From NCBI GenBank assembly GCA_963789215.1, contig CAWBJY010000011.1:372001-436000 (forward strand): 64,000 nucleotides of DNA, in the 5' to 3' direction. Positions 16,161 to 25,503 of the stretch are shown here, in pieces (position 1 is the first letter of the stretch; each line of letters begins with the position of its first letter). The notes beneath the pieces are model-generated. The model was given only the letters and a program-made list of their open reading frames with translations. It did not search any database and was not told the DNA's origin. The position numbers were made by a program, and so were the translations under genes. Source of the DNA: Phormidesmis sp963789215 (GTDB lineage: Bacteria; Cyanobacteriota; Cyanobacteriia; Phormidesmidales; Phormidesmidaceae).

Positions 16161-17034
16161 TTTCTGAGCGTATATCTAAACGTATATCTAAACGTATAGT
16201 TGTTGGATTAAGTACAACAAAGTCTAGTCTATGTCAATTTAGGAAGCGTTAATTTCACAAAAGTCTTAGTTTTGTATATACTACATAAAGCTATGATGAA
16301 GCTGAGGTTCTTCCGCCACTACGCTTGCAAGCCAGACGCTTAAGACACAGCCATATGGCCGATGTTCTTTGTTGCTAAATGTGCAGGGGCCTGTATGAAG
16401 CAGATGTGTATACGCAAACAGGCTGAGTTTAATATGCTCGTCAGGTTAGTTTAAGCCAAATGGCCTAATTCAATTACAGAGAGAGTTGCAGTCTTGACGC
16501 GTTAAACGTTGTTACGCAGAGTAATACGGTCTATTTTCTGCGGAGCGCATCAGTGTTTTTCGCAGAAGTGTCGTGCTGATATAGACTTCTTGATGTACAG
16601 TTAGAAAACAGCTAGCAATGGGCACCAGCTAAAGACTTTTACTTTGCTCTTTGCCGCTTTTTGCTAGTCGCGAGTTCTTTACTAATATCAACAACAGTTT
16701 TTCGTTTGTCTAGTGCCCGTTTGATGGTCGCTCGATAAGGTTTGCTTGCTTAGCCCTTTGGCCGCAGCGACTGAGTTTTAAGCGTAGGTAACATATGCCT
16801 GTAGATAGATAGTCGTTGTACCTGCCAGGCTTTTATATCAGGAACTGCAAAGAAATAACTTCACGCTTCTTGTAGCTTCTCTTCTAAGAGTACTAAGGCG
16901 AATTGAGTGTTTATCGCTATTCTAGCTCCCACTTAGTTCCCTTAAATAGGGGCGGTTGGGAATCAACTGCGAGGTTATTAGCTACGGCTCCTTATAGAGA
17001 TACGGGGTGTACACAAGGATATAGATAGGTTGAA
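16161..17034. other. 874-base non-coding region before the polysaccharide cluster
   Basis: The region is A/T-richer than its neighbours and contains no open frame worth calling and no tRNA. Directly after the dnaE stop is a 12-nt near-repeat (CGTATATCTAAA at 16169 and 16181, then a partial copy). The rest probably holds the promoter and a long leader for the exopolysaccharide operon starting at 17035. I could identify no riboswitch or known RNA by eye. Confidence 0.6.
16169..16197. repeat. 12-nt tandem repeat just after the dnaE stop
   Basis: CGTATATCTAAA occurs twice in tandem (16169-16192), followed by a truncated CGTAT copy. It begins eight bases after the dnaE stop codon, matching the pattern of short duplications next to stop codons elsewhere in the window. 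Confidence 0.65.
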
Positions 17035-18183
17035 ATGCGCTATTTCTATAAGCGAGATTTGCACTTAGTACAGAGCGGCCACATAGGTTTAGCTTTCTGT
17101 GCTGTTTGTTACTCATTTACGTTTTGTCTGACGGGGCTGTCACAATCAGCTTTGGCTGAGGACTCATCCGCTTTCGAAGAGATTCCTGTTCTTCCAGGTT
17201 CTGCTGAAAGTATGCCGTCAACGCTGCCTGATGATTATTCAGTCAACAATCGCTCAGCTGATAGCCAATATCTTTTAGGGTCGGGTGACCGGGTTCAGGT
17301 GACTGTTTTCAACGCGCCTGACTATAGCGGCGAGTTTATGGTGCTTGCCGGGGGGACGCTAAACCTGCCGCTAGCTGGCGAAGTCTTAGTTGGAGACTTA
17401 ACGATTCAGCAGGCTTCGGAAAAGATATCAGCTCAGCTCGGTCAATATATTCGGCGGCCTAGAGCGACCGTCAGCTTGCTTTCGGCTCGACCGCTGCAAG
17501 TGGCGATCGCAGGGCAAATTAACCGTCCAGGATCCTACACACTCCCGGCTGATGGCATAGACGGCTCGCCAACCCCAACGCTCACTCAAGTGATTAGCTT
17601 GGCGGGTGGGATCACCCAGTCTGCGGACATTCGCAACATTCAGGTTCAGCGTCAGTCTTCGCGGATTGCAGGGACAGCAGGGCAGGCTATTGACGTTAAC
17701 TTGTGGCAGCTATTACAGGCGGGACAGTTAGACGCAGACTTGCCGCTGCAAAGAGGCGATCGCATTATCGTACCGACGGCAACCGCACTCAGCCCAGAAG
17801 AAACTACCGAACTCGCATCTGCTAGCTTCTCTCCTGCTACTATCACCGTCAACGTAGTGGGGGAAGTGGAGAATCCAGGTGCCATTGAGCTGCCACCGAA
17901 CGCACCGCTAAACCAGGCAATTTTGACCGCAGGTGGCTTTAATCGCCGGGCTAGAAAGAGCAGCGTCGATCTCGTTCGCCTCAATAGCAACGGAACCGTC
18001 GATCAACAGCAAGTTGATATTGACTTTGCCGCAGGCGTAAATGCCCAAAACAATCCACCGCTTAGACCTAACGATACGGTTGTGGTTAAAACCAACGGAC
18101 TCAATCGCGTCACTGATACATTAGGAACTGTTTTCTCACCGATTAATAATAGCTTCGGAATTCTGCGGCTGCTGGGCTTTTAG
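17035..18183 (+). CDS. polysaccharide export protein (OPX/Wza-like, SLBB domains)
   Basis: A 382-residue protein that starts the exopolysaccharide cluster. A signal peptide ending near ALA/EDS precedes a Poly_export domain (LGSGDRVQVTVFNAPDYSGE, about residues 80-165). Two SLBB beta-grasp domains follow (VAIAGQINRPGSYTLP and VNVVGEVENPGAIELP). OPX proteins form or gate the outer-membrane pore for capsule or slime polymer. The mature N-terminus has no lipobox Cys, so it is periplasmic or membrane-associated without lipidation, unlike E. coli Wza. It is followed after 57 bases by a glycosyltransferase and then the co-polymerase kinase, its usual partner. Confidence 0.93.
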   Translation: MRYFYKRDLHLVQSGHIGLAFCAVCYSFTFCLTGLSQSALAEDSSAFEEIPVLPGSAESMPSTLPDDYSVNNRSADSQYLLGSGDRVQVTVFNAPDYSGEFMVLAGGTLNLPLAGEVLVGDLTIQQASEKISAQLGQYIRRPRATVSLLSARPLQVAIAGQINRPGSYTLPADGIDGSPTPTLTQVISLAGGITQSADIRNIQVQRQSSRIAGTAGQAIDVNLWQLLQAGQLDADLPLQRGDRIIVPTATALSPEETTELASASFSPATITVNVVGEVENPGAIELPPNAPLNQAILTAGGFNRRARKSSVDLVRLNSNGTVDQQQVDIDFAAGVNAQNNPPLRPNDTVVVKTNGLNRVTDTLGTVFSPINNSFGILRLLGF

Positions 18184-18240
18184 AGACGCTAACTCGCTAG
18201 AACGCCCTTTAACAAACTGACTAACCGTTTAAGGTACGAG

Positions 18241-19353
18241 ATGAAAGTTGCATTGGTGCATGACTACCTCACTCAAAAAGGAGGAGCCGAGCGGGTGTTT
18301 GAACTGCTTTGCCGACATTTTCCGCAAGCAGATGTTTATACCTCGCTTTACAGCGCCCAAACCAGCATTGATTTAGGACGCGATCGCCCCATTCAAACCA
18401 CCTGGCTTCAAGCCATTCCAGGGAGCGCCAAATATTTTAGGCTATTGGCCCCCTTCTACTTTTCTGCCTTCCAGGCGCTAGATTTACAGTCCTACGATCT
18501 GATTATCAGCAGCACAACCGGATTTGCTAAGGCCATTCGCAAGCGGCCCGACGCGATGCACATCTGTTTTTGTCACAACATTACGCGCTTTTTATGGGAT
18601 ACCCAAACCTACTTAAGGCAGTACCAAAGCTACCGAAAGCTCTACCCGCTCATGCGCCCTATTCTGGCCGAGATGCGAAAAACCGATCTCAAATATGCCC
18701 AAAATCCCGATGTCTACGTAGCGAACTCAAGCACGGTATCGGCTCGAATTGAGCGCGTCTATCATCGCCCGGCTATGACGATTAATTTTCCGATTGAGGC
18801 AGACAACTTTGTTTTTAGCGACCAAAAGGAAGATTTTTATTTGGTCTCGTCTCGTCTGATTGGCTACAAACGCATTGATGTGATTGTGGAAGCATTTAAC
18901 TGGCTAGGACTGCCGCTACTAATTATCGGGAATGGCCCCGAACGGGCTTACCTGGAAGAAAAGGCGCTCGACAATATTGCCTTTTTGGGCCACGTCAGCG
19001 ATTTGGAGCGATCGCACTTGATGGCTAAAGCGCAGGCTGTCATTGTAGCTGCCTTAGAAGATTACGGGCTAGTTCCCATTGAGGCCAACGCTAGCGGAAC
19101 GCCAGTTATTTCATACGGCGCGGGCGGCGTTTTGGATACGCAAGTTCCTGGCAAAACCGGCGTCTTTTTCGATCGGCAGTCGCCAGAAGCGGTGCAAGCC
19201 GCTGTTATTGAGGCTTCGCAAATTTGTTGGAACTATCGCGGTATTCGCGAACACGCGCTGAGCCACTTTTCGGAAGCCGTGTTTTTTGAACAAGTTGAGA
19301 AAACAATTGGACAAATTCTAAATAAGCAAAAGCTGCCTGTGACCGTCAGCTAA
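18241..19353 (+). CDS. glycosyltransferase family 4 (WbaZ-like)
   Basis: A 370-residue GT-B enzyme. The N-terminus MKVALVHDYLTQKGGAERV carries the Gly-rich acceptor-domain loop (GGAERV). The donor site has the EDYGLVPIE motif, an E-x7-E pair at residues 273 and 281, followed by SGTPVISYGAGGV. The sequence resembles WbaZ-type mannosyltransferases, which add a sugar from a nucleotide donor to the lipid-linked repeat unit at the cytoplasmic membrane face. It sits between the OPX and BY-kinase genes, 57 and 65 bases away, in the same operon. Sugar specificity cannot be read from the sequence. Confidence 0.9.
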   Translation: MKVALVHDYLTQKGGAERVFELLCRHFPQADVYTSLYSAQTSIDLGRDRPIQTTWLQAIPGSAKYFRLLAPFYFSAFQALDLQSYDLIISSTTGFAKAIRKRPDAMHICFCHNITRFLWDTQTYLRQYQSYRKLYPLMRPILAEMRKTDLKYAQNPDVYVANSSTVSARIERVYHRPAMTINFPIEADNFVFSDQKEDFYLVSSRLIGYKRIDVIVEAFNWLGLPLLIIGNGPERAYLEEKALDNIAFLGHVSDLERSHLMAKAQAVIVAALEDYGLVPIEANASGTPVISYGAGGVLDTQVPGKTGVFFDRQSPEAVQAAVIEASQICWNYRGIREHALSHFSEAVFFEQVEKTIGQILNKQKLPVTVS

Positions 19354-19418
19354 TGACGGTTGTCAATGCCCCCATTGAGTAACACCGCGATCGCAATGAC
19401 GATCGAGAGAGCAAAATC

Positions 19419-21701
19419 ATGACAGACACTCCTTTCCCAGCTAATCCAACAGAGACTACATCCGCTAATCTAGAAGCTGAAATGGGCTATGGTCAGCTGC
19501 TGCAAATTCTCTGGCGGCGAGGGCTGTGGTTGGGCGGTGCGATCGCTGCGAGCATCGGTCTAGCGGCAGGCGCCACGATGCTGCAAACGCCCGTCTATCA
19601 AAGCGAAATGCGGCTGCTAGTAGAACCTAACGTCTCTGATTCTATTAGCCTCAACTCGAAAGATGGCGCAGAGACAGAATCTTCTCAAGTTGCGCTCGAC
19701 TATGCGACTCAGCTCAATTTGATGCGGAGCAAGCAGTTTGCTGCATATGCGGTAAAGACTCACCCTGAGGTTTGTGAGAACGGCGTTAGCGAGGCCGCCT
19801 GCATCGATAGTTTTTACAGTTCTCTGTCGCTTTCTCAGGTACAAGAAGACAGTACGCGAACCCGCATTTTTGAAGCTGTCTTTACCGGAGAAGATGCGGC
19901 TAAAACGCAGGCTTCACTAGCCGCACTTCGAGAAGTTTATCTTAACTACAACGAAGCGCAGCAAGATAAGCGACTCAACGACGGGCTGGCTCTGGTAAAT
20001 AAACAGATTGACCAAGTCCAAGGCGATTTGCAAAAATCTCAAGAGGCCCTGCGAGAGTTTCGGCAGAATGGCAAAACTATCGATCCCCAGCAACAGTCCT
20101 TGGTAGCGGCCGACTCCCTCAATCAGGTGTCTCAGGCGCGGCAGGCGCTGGCTGCAGCCTATCAAGAGGCCCAGGCCAAATACAAGGCAATTGAACAATC
20201 GCTTTCAATGAATCCTCAGCAGGCGCTAATAGCAAACAAGCTAAGCCAGTCGGATCGCTACCAGTCGTTGTTAAATGCGCTTCAAACTAGCGAACTGGCA
20301 CTCGCAGAACGGCTAGCGGTGTATACGCAAGCCGATCCCACCGCTCAAGATTTGCAGGCTCAGCGCGATCGCCAAATAGCGCTCTTAAAGCAAGAAAGCC
20401 GGCGTTTGCTAGGCCCAGATGCTAGTCAACTCGTTGGCGGACAAGAGGCCGATTTGCTCTCGAACGGGCAGTTAGGCGCGAGCAGCCTGGCACTCGTCCA
20501 AGAGCTAATTGACACTCAGATCGCGCTTAGCGGGATGGCGGCTCGCGAAGATAGTTTGATCAAAACGCAGCAGTCACTGCAGCAGGACTTAGACATCTAT
20601 CCTGAGCTGATCGCTCAATACGACCGGCTTCAGCCCGAAGTAGAGACCCAAAGAGCCTCGCTAGCAGAGCTTTTGCAAACCCGTCAGGCGCTGACTAACG
20701 ATCTCGCCCAAGGGGGCTTTAAGTGGGCGATAGTTGAAGAGCCTGATGCCGGTCGTAAGATAGCGCCTAATCCTATTCAAAATCTGGCGATGGGTGCCGT
20801 TGTTGGACTCTTTATCGGCGGAGCGCTCGCCTACGTTAGAGAAGCTAGTGATACGGTGGCTCGCACCCCGGCCCAGCTTGAAAAATGGACGGCGCTGCCG
20901 CTGCTAGGCGTACTGCCCAAGTTCAGTGGCAAACTGGCTCGCTCTCGTCAAGTCGCCTCTATGGAAACGGATGCGACCTTGAGTTTGGTGCAGTGGGAGC
21001 CGTTTAGAGAAGCGGTTGATTTGATCTACAAGAACATTCAGCTTGCCGGAGAGCCGCTGAAGTCGGTGATGGTGACCTCGGCAGTCGCAGGGGAGGGGAA
21101 AACAACGCTGGCGCTCGGATTGGCCCTAAGTGCGGCGCGATCGCAAAAAAGAGTGTTGTTAATTGACGCCGATCTGCGAAATCCCTCTATTGGCCAAAAG
21201 ATGGGACTTTCTAACAAACGCGGGCTGACGATTTTGCTGGCGTCGATAGAAACCCCATTGCCCGTTACCGTGTCTTTAGCCGGTACGCGGCTCGACATTC
21301 TCACCGCCGGGCCGCGTTCTGACGACCCGGTGCGGCTGCTCAATTCCCATCGAATGATAGAGCTAGCCGCCAAGTTTGAGCAGCAGTACGACCTGATTGT
21401 GTTCGATAGTTCTGCGGTGCTAGGCCGAGTAGATGCTTTGCAAATTGCTTCGCTCTGCCAAGGCGTTGTCACCGTTAGTCGGCTCCGTCAGGCGACGCAA
21501 ACCAACGTTGCTCAGGCGGTCTCAATCTTGGCAAGAGTGAATCGACTCGGTATTGTCGTTAATGATTCTTCCAACCCTGGGCCAGCTTACTCGGCGCCGC
21601 CTTCCGCCAGAAAGCCTGCGTACCGGGAGGATGAGCATCTAGACGACATCTTTCTCGATGACCGCGATCGGGAAGAGAGTTTTCTGCCTCGCCGCCGTTG
21701 A
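19419..21701 (+). CDS. polysaccharide co-polymerase with tyrosine autokinase domain (Wzc/GumC-like)
   Basis: A 760-residue polysaccharide co-polymerase. A Wzz domain is bounded by two membrane helices (about 35-52 and 452-470) with a long periplasmic coiled coil between. The cytoplasmic BY-kinase has Walker A VAGEGKTT (K561), Walker A' VLLIDADLRNP and Walker B LIVFDSSAV. It controls chain length and couples polymerase to the OPX pore through autophosphorylation. The usual C-terminal Tyr cluster is poor: only two Tyr in an acidic, Arg/Asp-rich tail (YREDEHLDDIFLDD). No matching phosphatase gene is in the window. Reduced or altered autophosphorylation is possible. Confidence 0.93.
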   Translation: MTDTPFPANPTETTSANLEAEMGYGQLLQILWRRGLWLGGAIAASIGLAAGATMLQTPVYQSEMRLLVEPNVSDSISLNSKDGAETESSQVALDYATQLNLMRSKQFAAYAVKTHPEVCENGVSEAACIDSFYSSLSLSQVQEDSTRTRIFEAVFTGEDAAKTQASLAALREVYLNYNEAQQDKRLNDGLALVNKQIDQVQGDLQKSQEALREFRQNGKTIDPQQQSLVAADSLNQVSQARQALAAAYQEAQAKYKAIEQSLSMNPQQALIANKLSQSDRYQSLLNALQTSELALAERLAVYTQADPTAQDLQAQRDRQIALLKQESRRLLGPDASQLVGGQEADLLSNGQLGASSLALVQELIDTQIALSGMAAREDSLIKTQQSLQQDLDIYPELIAQYDRLQPEVETQRASLAELLQTRQALTNDLAQGGFKWAIVEEPDAGRKIAPNPIQNLAMGAVVGLFIGGALAYVREASDTVARTPAQLEKWTALPLLGVLPKFSGKLARSRQVASMETDATLSLVQWEPFREAVDLIYKNIQLAGEPLKSVMVTSAVAGEGKTTLALGLALSAARSQKRVLLIDADLRNPSIGQKMGLSNKRGLTILLASIETPLPVTVSLAGTRLDILTAGPRSDDPVRLLNSHRMIELAAKFEQQYDLIVFDSSAVLGRVDALQIASLCQGVVTVSRLRQATQTNVAQAVSILARVNRLGIVVNDSSNPGPAYSAPPSARKPAYREDEHLDDIFLDDRDREESFLPRRR

Positions 21702-21758
21702 TCTCGCCTCATCGCCAATTTTCGAACCATCTTGCATCTACAACCCTCCAGAGATTCT

Positions 21759-22697
21759 ATGACTTCATCAACTGCTCTACTCAAAATGCCTAGAGTCTTG
21801 TCTTTAGCTCAGCTAGACGATCAAGACCTTTCTCCTTCTCGATTGCTGTGGCGGCAACAGTGGCTGCTCATTAAGCTGCCGACTACAGCCTCTCGCCGCC
21901 GACCGATGCAGTCTGTTCCAGCGCTGCAGAATCGCCAGTGGTTTGAAGCCTGCTTAGCGCGATCGCCCGTCAAAGGTATTCGTGCTGATATGAGCCTAGG
22001 TGAAGAAACGATTAGAAGCTGGGCGATGGCCTGTCGGCGTACCCACAAACGCATTTTCGTATGTTTGCCTAGCGGCACCCGGTTGCCAAAATCGCGATCG
22101 CCTCTTGCCTGGGGATTCAAGCGCCTAGCCGACTGGCTGATTGCTGCGAGTTTGCTGGTGGTGCTAAGTCCTCTATTCTTAATGCTCGCCGTGCTGGTGC
22201 GCTGGGATTCACCTGGCCCTATTTTCTTCAGGCAGTGGCGCATTGGCTATCGCGGCGAGCTGTTCCAAATTTTAAAATTTCGCACTATGCAAGCCGATGC
22301 CGAACAAATTCACCATCAGGTTATGGGCAAGCAGTCCGGTATTCATAAACTCAAGAACGATCCTCGGATTACTCGAGTGGGCCGATGGTTGCGCAAATAC
22401 AGTCTGGACGAACTGCCGCAGCTACTAAACGTGCTGCGCGGCGAGATGAGTTTGGTCGGCCCTAGGCCCTGGGCGCTATACGATGCCGTGCGCATTGAGC
22501 CAGCTTTGCAAGGACGACTAAACGCGCTGCCAGGCATTACCGGCGCTTGGCAAGTCACCGAGCGATCTAACAACTGCGATTTATCTTCTGTTAATAAGAT
22601 GGATTTGGACTACTTGCAGCAGTGGAGTGTTAAACGAGATTTGAAGTTTTTACTGCTGACGATTCCAAGAGTAGTGGATGGATTCGGCGCTTACTAG
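21759..22697 (+). CDS. initiating sugar-phosphate transferase (WbaP/WcaJ-type bacterial sugar transferase)
   Basis: This enzyme transfers a sugar-1-phosphate to undecaprenyl phosphate, the first step of repeat-unit assembly. A divergent N-terminal region of about 115 residues, without the four-helix or CoA-binding part of WbaP/WcaJ, leads to a re-entrant helix (LIAASLLVVLSPLFLMLAVLV). The catalytic block follows: FFRQWRIGYRGELFQILKFRTM, then SLDELPQLLNVLRGEMSLVGPRP. The ATG at 21759 is chosen over a TTG 27 bases upstream. It lies 57 bases after the kinase gene in the same operon. Confidence 0.92.
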   Translation: MTSSTALLKMPRVLSLAQLDDQDLSPSRLLWRQQWLLIKLPTTASRRRPMQSVPALQNRQWFEACLARSPVKGIRADMSLGEETIRSWAMACRRTHKRIFVCLPSGTRLPKSRSPLAWGFKRLADWLIAASLLVVLSPLFLMLAVLVRWDSPGPIFFRQWRIGYRGELFQILKFRTMQADAEQIHHQVMGKQSGIHKLKNDPRITRVGRWLRKYSLDELPQLLNVLRGEMSLVGPRPWALYDAVRIEPALQGRLNALPGITGAWQVTERSNNCDLSSVNKMDLDYLQQWSVKRDLKFLLLTIPRVVDGFGAY

Positions 22698-22743
22698 AGC
22701 CAATAGTTAGTTCCTGATTCGTTTCTAGGGTGATGAGGTTTAT

Positions 22744-24207
22744 ATGAGCTTGAAACAGAACGCTATTCGGGGGGCTATGTGGTCTGCCCTTGAGAAGTGG
22801 GGAGGTCAGTTTGCTTCTACGGCAATTTTCTTGCTGCTTGCTCGAATGTTGGGAACCAAGGCATTTGGATTGGTTGCATTGGCTAGCGTCTTTCTAGCTT
22901 TTATGCAAATTTTCTTAGATCAAGGATTTGCTCAGGCAATCATTCAAAGAGATGAGCTAGAGCCAGAGCACCTAGATACGGCTTTCTGGACGAGCGTATT
23001 GATGGGTTTGCTGTTCGTTCTCTTAGTTTTTGTAGGAGCAGAATCTGTTGCTAACTTCTACAGGGAGCCAGAATTAGCACCTATTATTCGATGGATGTCC
23101 CTAAGCTTTCTGTTTTCAGGGCTTAGCAGTGTTCAGGCTGCGATTCTACAGCGCCGGATGCATTTCAAAGTGCTGGCGGCTCGCTCTTTGGTCGCAACTG
23201 TTGCTTGCGGAATTACTGGAATCGGTGCGGCCTTAATTGGGCTAGGTGTGTGGAGCCTAGTCGTCAAGGAAATTACTTTTGGCTTTACGGGTGCAGTGTT
23301 ATTGTGGAGCACAAGCAGTTGGAAACCAGGATTTAGGTTTTCTCCGAAACACTTTAAGGAGCTGTTTTCATTTGGTATCAATATTCTCGGATTTAACTTT
23401 CTGAGCTTTTTCAATCAGCGCTCAGATGATCTGTTGATTGGCTATTTTTTAGGTACGACTGCGCTGGGCTACTACAGCGTTGCCTACCGATTGCTGCTGA
23501 TCATGATTAAAGTACTAACTAGTGTGACGACTCAAGTTGCATTGCCGACATTTTCTCGATTGCAAAAAGACAAAGAAAGAATGAGAAATGCTTTTTATAA
23601 GGTTACTCAATACACCAGTCTGATTTCCTTCCCAGCTTTTTTGGGTATAGCAGTGTTAGCTCCAGAACTCATACAAGTCTTGTTTGGAGACGAATGGCTA
23701 CCCAGTGTACCTGTCATGCGAGTGCTCGCACTGATAGGAATTCTGCAATCAGTTCAGTATTTTACAGGCACAGTGCTCCTAGCTATGAATAAACCTTTAT
23801 GGCGGCTGAGATTGATGCTTCTACTCACTTGCTGTAACGGGGTTGGTTTTTTGATTGCTGTGCGCTGGGGAATAACCGCAGTCGCGACGTCTTACGTAAT
23901 ATGTGGATATTTGCTTTCTCCCCTATTTTTAGTTTTGGTTCAAAAAGTAATCGAGATAGACTTCAAAAAATACTGTTTGCAATATACAACACCACTTTTG
24001 AGCAGTTTATTCATGGTGGCTGCTATCTTGAGCGCAAAACAAGTGCTGTATGGGTGGGTTAATTCGTACATAGCTCTATTTATCTATGCGGTCGTAGGCG
24101 CGTTGGGTTACTTGCTTAGCATCATACTTTTATCTCCGGGTCTGGCTAACGAGACCTATCAGTTTGCGCTTTCCTCTCTCCCAAACTTTCCACGAAACAG
24201 AAAGTAA
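22744..24207 (+). CDS. lipid-linked repeat-unit flippase (Wzx, oligosaccharide flippase family)
   Basis: A 487-residue MOP-superfamily membrane protein with about 12-14 helices. The N-terminus MSLKQNAIRGAMWSALEKWGGQF and the segment LLARMLGTKAFGLVALASVFLAF are typical of the WzxC/RfbX group. It should turn the undecaprenyl-linked sugar unit to the periplasmic side. This gene and the next are noticeably A/T-richer than the rest of the cluster (for example around 23930-24000), as is usual for flippases and polymerases exchanged by transfer. The gene starts 46 bases after the initiating transferase. Confidence 0.92.
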   Translation: MSLKQNAIRGAMWSALEKWGGQFASTAIFLLLARMLGTKAFGLVALASVFLAFMQIFLDQGFAQAIIQRDELEPEHLDTAFWTSVLMGLLFVLLVFVGAESVANFYREPELAPIIRWMSLSFLFSGLSSVQAAILQRRMHFKVLAARSLVATVACGITGIGAALIGLGVWSLVVKEITFGFTGAVLLWSTSSWKPGFRFSPKHFKELFSFGINILGFNFLSFFNQRSDDLLIGYFLGTTALGYYSVAYRLLLIMIKVLTSVTTQVALPTFSRLQKDKERMRNAFYKVTQYTSLISFPAFLGIAVLAPELIQVLFGDEWLPSVPVMRVLALIGILQSVQYFTGTVLLAMNKPLWRLRLMLLLTCCNGVGFLIAVRWGITAVATSYVICGYLLSPLFLVLVQKVIEIDFKKYCLQYTTPLLSSLFMVAAILSAKQVLYGWVNSYIALFIYAVVGALGYLLSIILLSPGLANETYQFALSSLPNFPRNRK

Positions 24208-24245
24208 TTGTCAACTCATAGAGCAAGCTTTAAGCATGGATTTTT

Positions 24246-25499
24246 ATGAACATACTAGCTTTAGTCGCAGTTCCCTCTTCACAGCAAGGCGGTATGGAAT
24301 GGAGCACCTTAGAAGTGTGTCGCGGCCTAGCGGAAAACGGGCATGAAATAGATTTGGTATATAAAGAAGACGGTGATTTTCTACCTCTCTACCGCAGTTT
24401 TTGCGCGTCAGTCACAAAGGCTCGATTTCATCAGGAGTATATCAAGAATCCGGTTCATGACGCTTTGTCGGTCGCGAAGGGACTTTTGCCTGTGCTTAAG
24501 CTTGACCCTGATGTTGTTTATATTCAAAAGTATCAAAACTCGTTTTTTGGCGCTCTAGTCGCCCGGCTTAAAAATGTTCCGCTGGTTTGTCATCTGCGTG
24601 CTTTCCCCCCCAAGTACGCTTTCAACCGTCAGTGGAGTTTTGGTCTAAAAACGATTACTCGCGGTATAGCTGTTTCAGAAGCTACTAAGATGGCTTATGT
24701 CAGAGCTGGCTTTAGTCCGGATACTATTCGCGTTGTGTACAACGGAATTGACTTGAACAGATATGCAAGTGAGCGTAGCTGCACAGCTATTCGAGCTAAA
24801 ACCAGAGAGACTCTAAGCATTCCACCCAACACATTCGTGATTCTCTACGCGGGTCGAGTCGATCCACCCAAAAACATCGAAATGCTGATCCGAGGCTTCG
24901 CTCAGCTCAACTTGAGCGCTTCACAGCGGCGTTTGATTGTCGTCGGTGGGCCTGTAAACCATGAGACGCCTGAGGCTGGGGCGCAATATGTAAATCGGCT
25001 AAAGCAGCTTTGTAGTGACATGGGAATTGCCGATCAGGTCCACTTTTTAGGAAAGCGACAAGACTTGCCTGCCCTGTATAGCGCGGCGGATGTTACGGTT
25101 TTACCGAGTCTTCTGCCGGATACATTTGGGCGCACGTTGGCTGAGTCCATGGCCTGTGGAACGCCCGCTGCGGGACTCCGCTATGGGGGGATTCCTGAAG
25201 TCTTATCAGATGAGTTTGCCAAGTTTCAGTTCGACGTGGGTGATGTAGCCGGACTGACTCGGATTCTTCAGTCGCTGAACGGTTGGCAGCTCAGCGATCC
25301 TACCCTGGGCGATCGGTGTCGGGCCTATGCCAGACATCACTTTGATGCTGATCGAGCGGTAGTGGAGGTGGAGGCGGTTTTAGCAGAGGCCATTCGGGTA
25401 GGTCCCAAGCGATTAGGGCCTACCTCAAAAGATTTAAAGAAATGGGGCAAGCAGGTTTCATCCGATCCAGATTCTTTTTCAGGACTAACAGCTTGGTAG
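24246..25499 (+). CDS. glycosyltransferase family 4
   Basis: A 417-residue GT-B enzyme. The N-terminal loop is SSQQGGMEWSTLEVCRGLAENGHEI; the donor half begins ILYAGRVDPPKNIEMLIRGF. The usual E-x7-E motif is changed: LLPDTFGRTLAESM has Asp at residue 292 in place of the first Glu and Glu at 300, which still can contact the nucleotide sugar. The last 40 residues form an extension rich in Lys and Ser. It follows the flippase by 38 bases and precedes the next glycosyltransferase by four bases. Sugar and linkage unknown. Confidence 0.88.
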   Translation: MNILALVAVPSSQQGGMEWSTLEVCRGLAENGHEIDLVYKEDGDFLPLYRSFCASVTKARFHQEYIKNPVHDALSVAKGLLPVLKLDPDVVYIQKYQNSFFGALVARLKNVPLVCHLRAFPPKYAFNRQWSFGLKTITRGIAVSEATKMAYVRAGFSPDTIRVVYNGIDLNRYASERSCTAIRAKTRETLSIPPNTFVILYAGRVDPPKNIEMLIRGFAQLNLSASQRRLIVVGGPVNHETPEAGAQYVNRLKQLCSDMGIADQVHFLGKRQDLPALYSAADVTVLPSLLPDTFGRTLAESMACGTPAAGLRYGGIPEVLSDEFAKFQFDVGDVAGLTRILQSLNGWQLSDPTLGDRCRAYARHHFDADRAVVEVEAVLAEAIRVGPKRLGPTSKDLKKWGKQVSSDPDSFSGLTAW

Positions 25500-25503
25500 A
25501 TAC

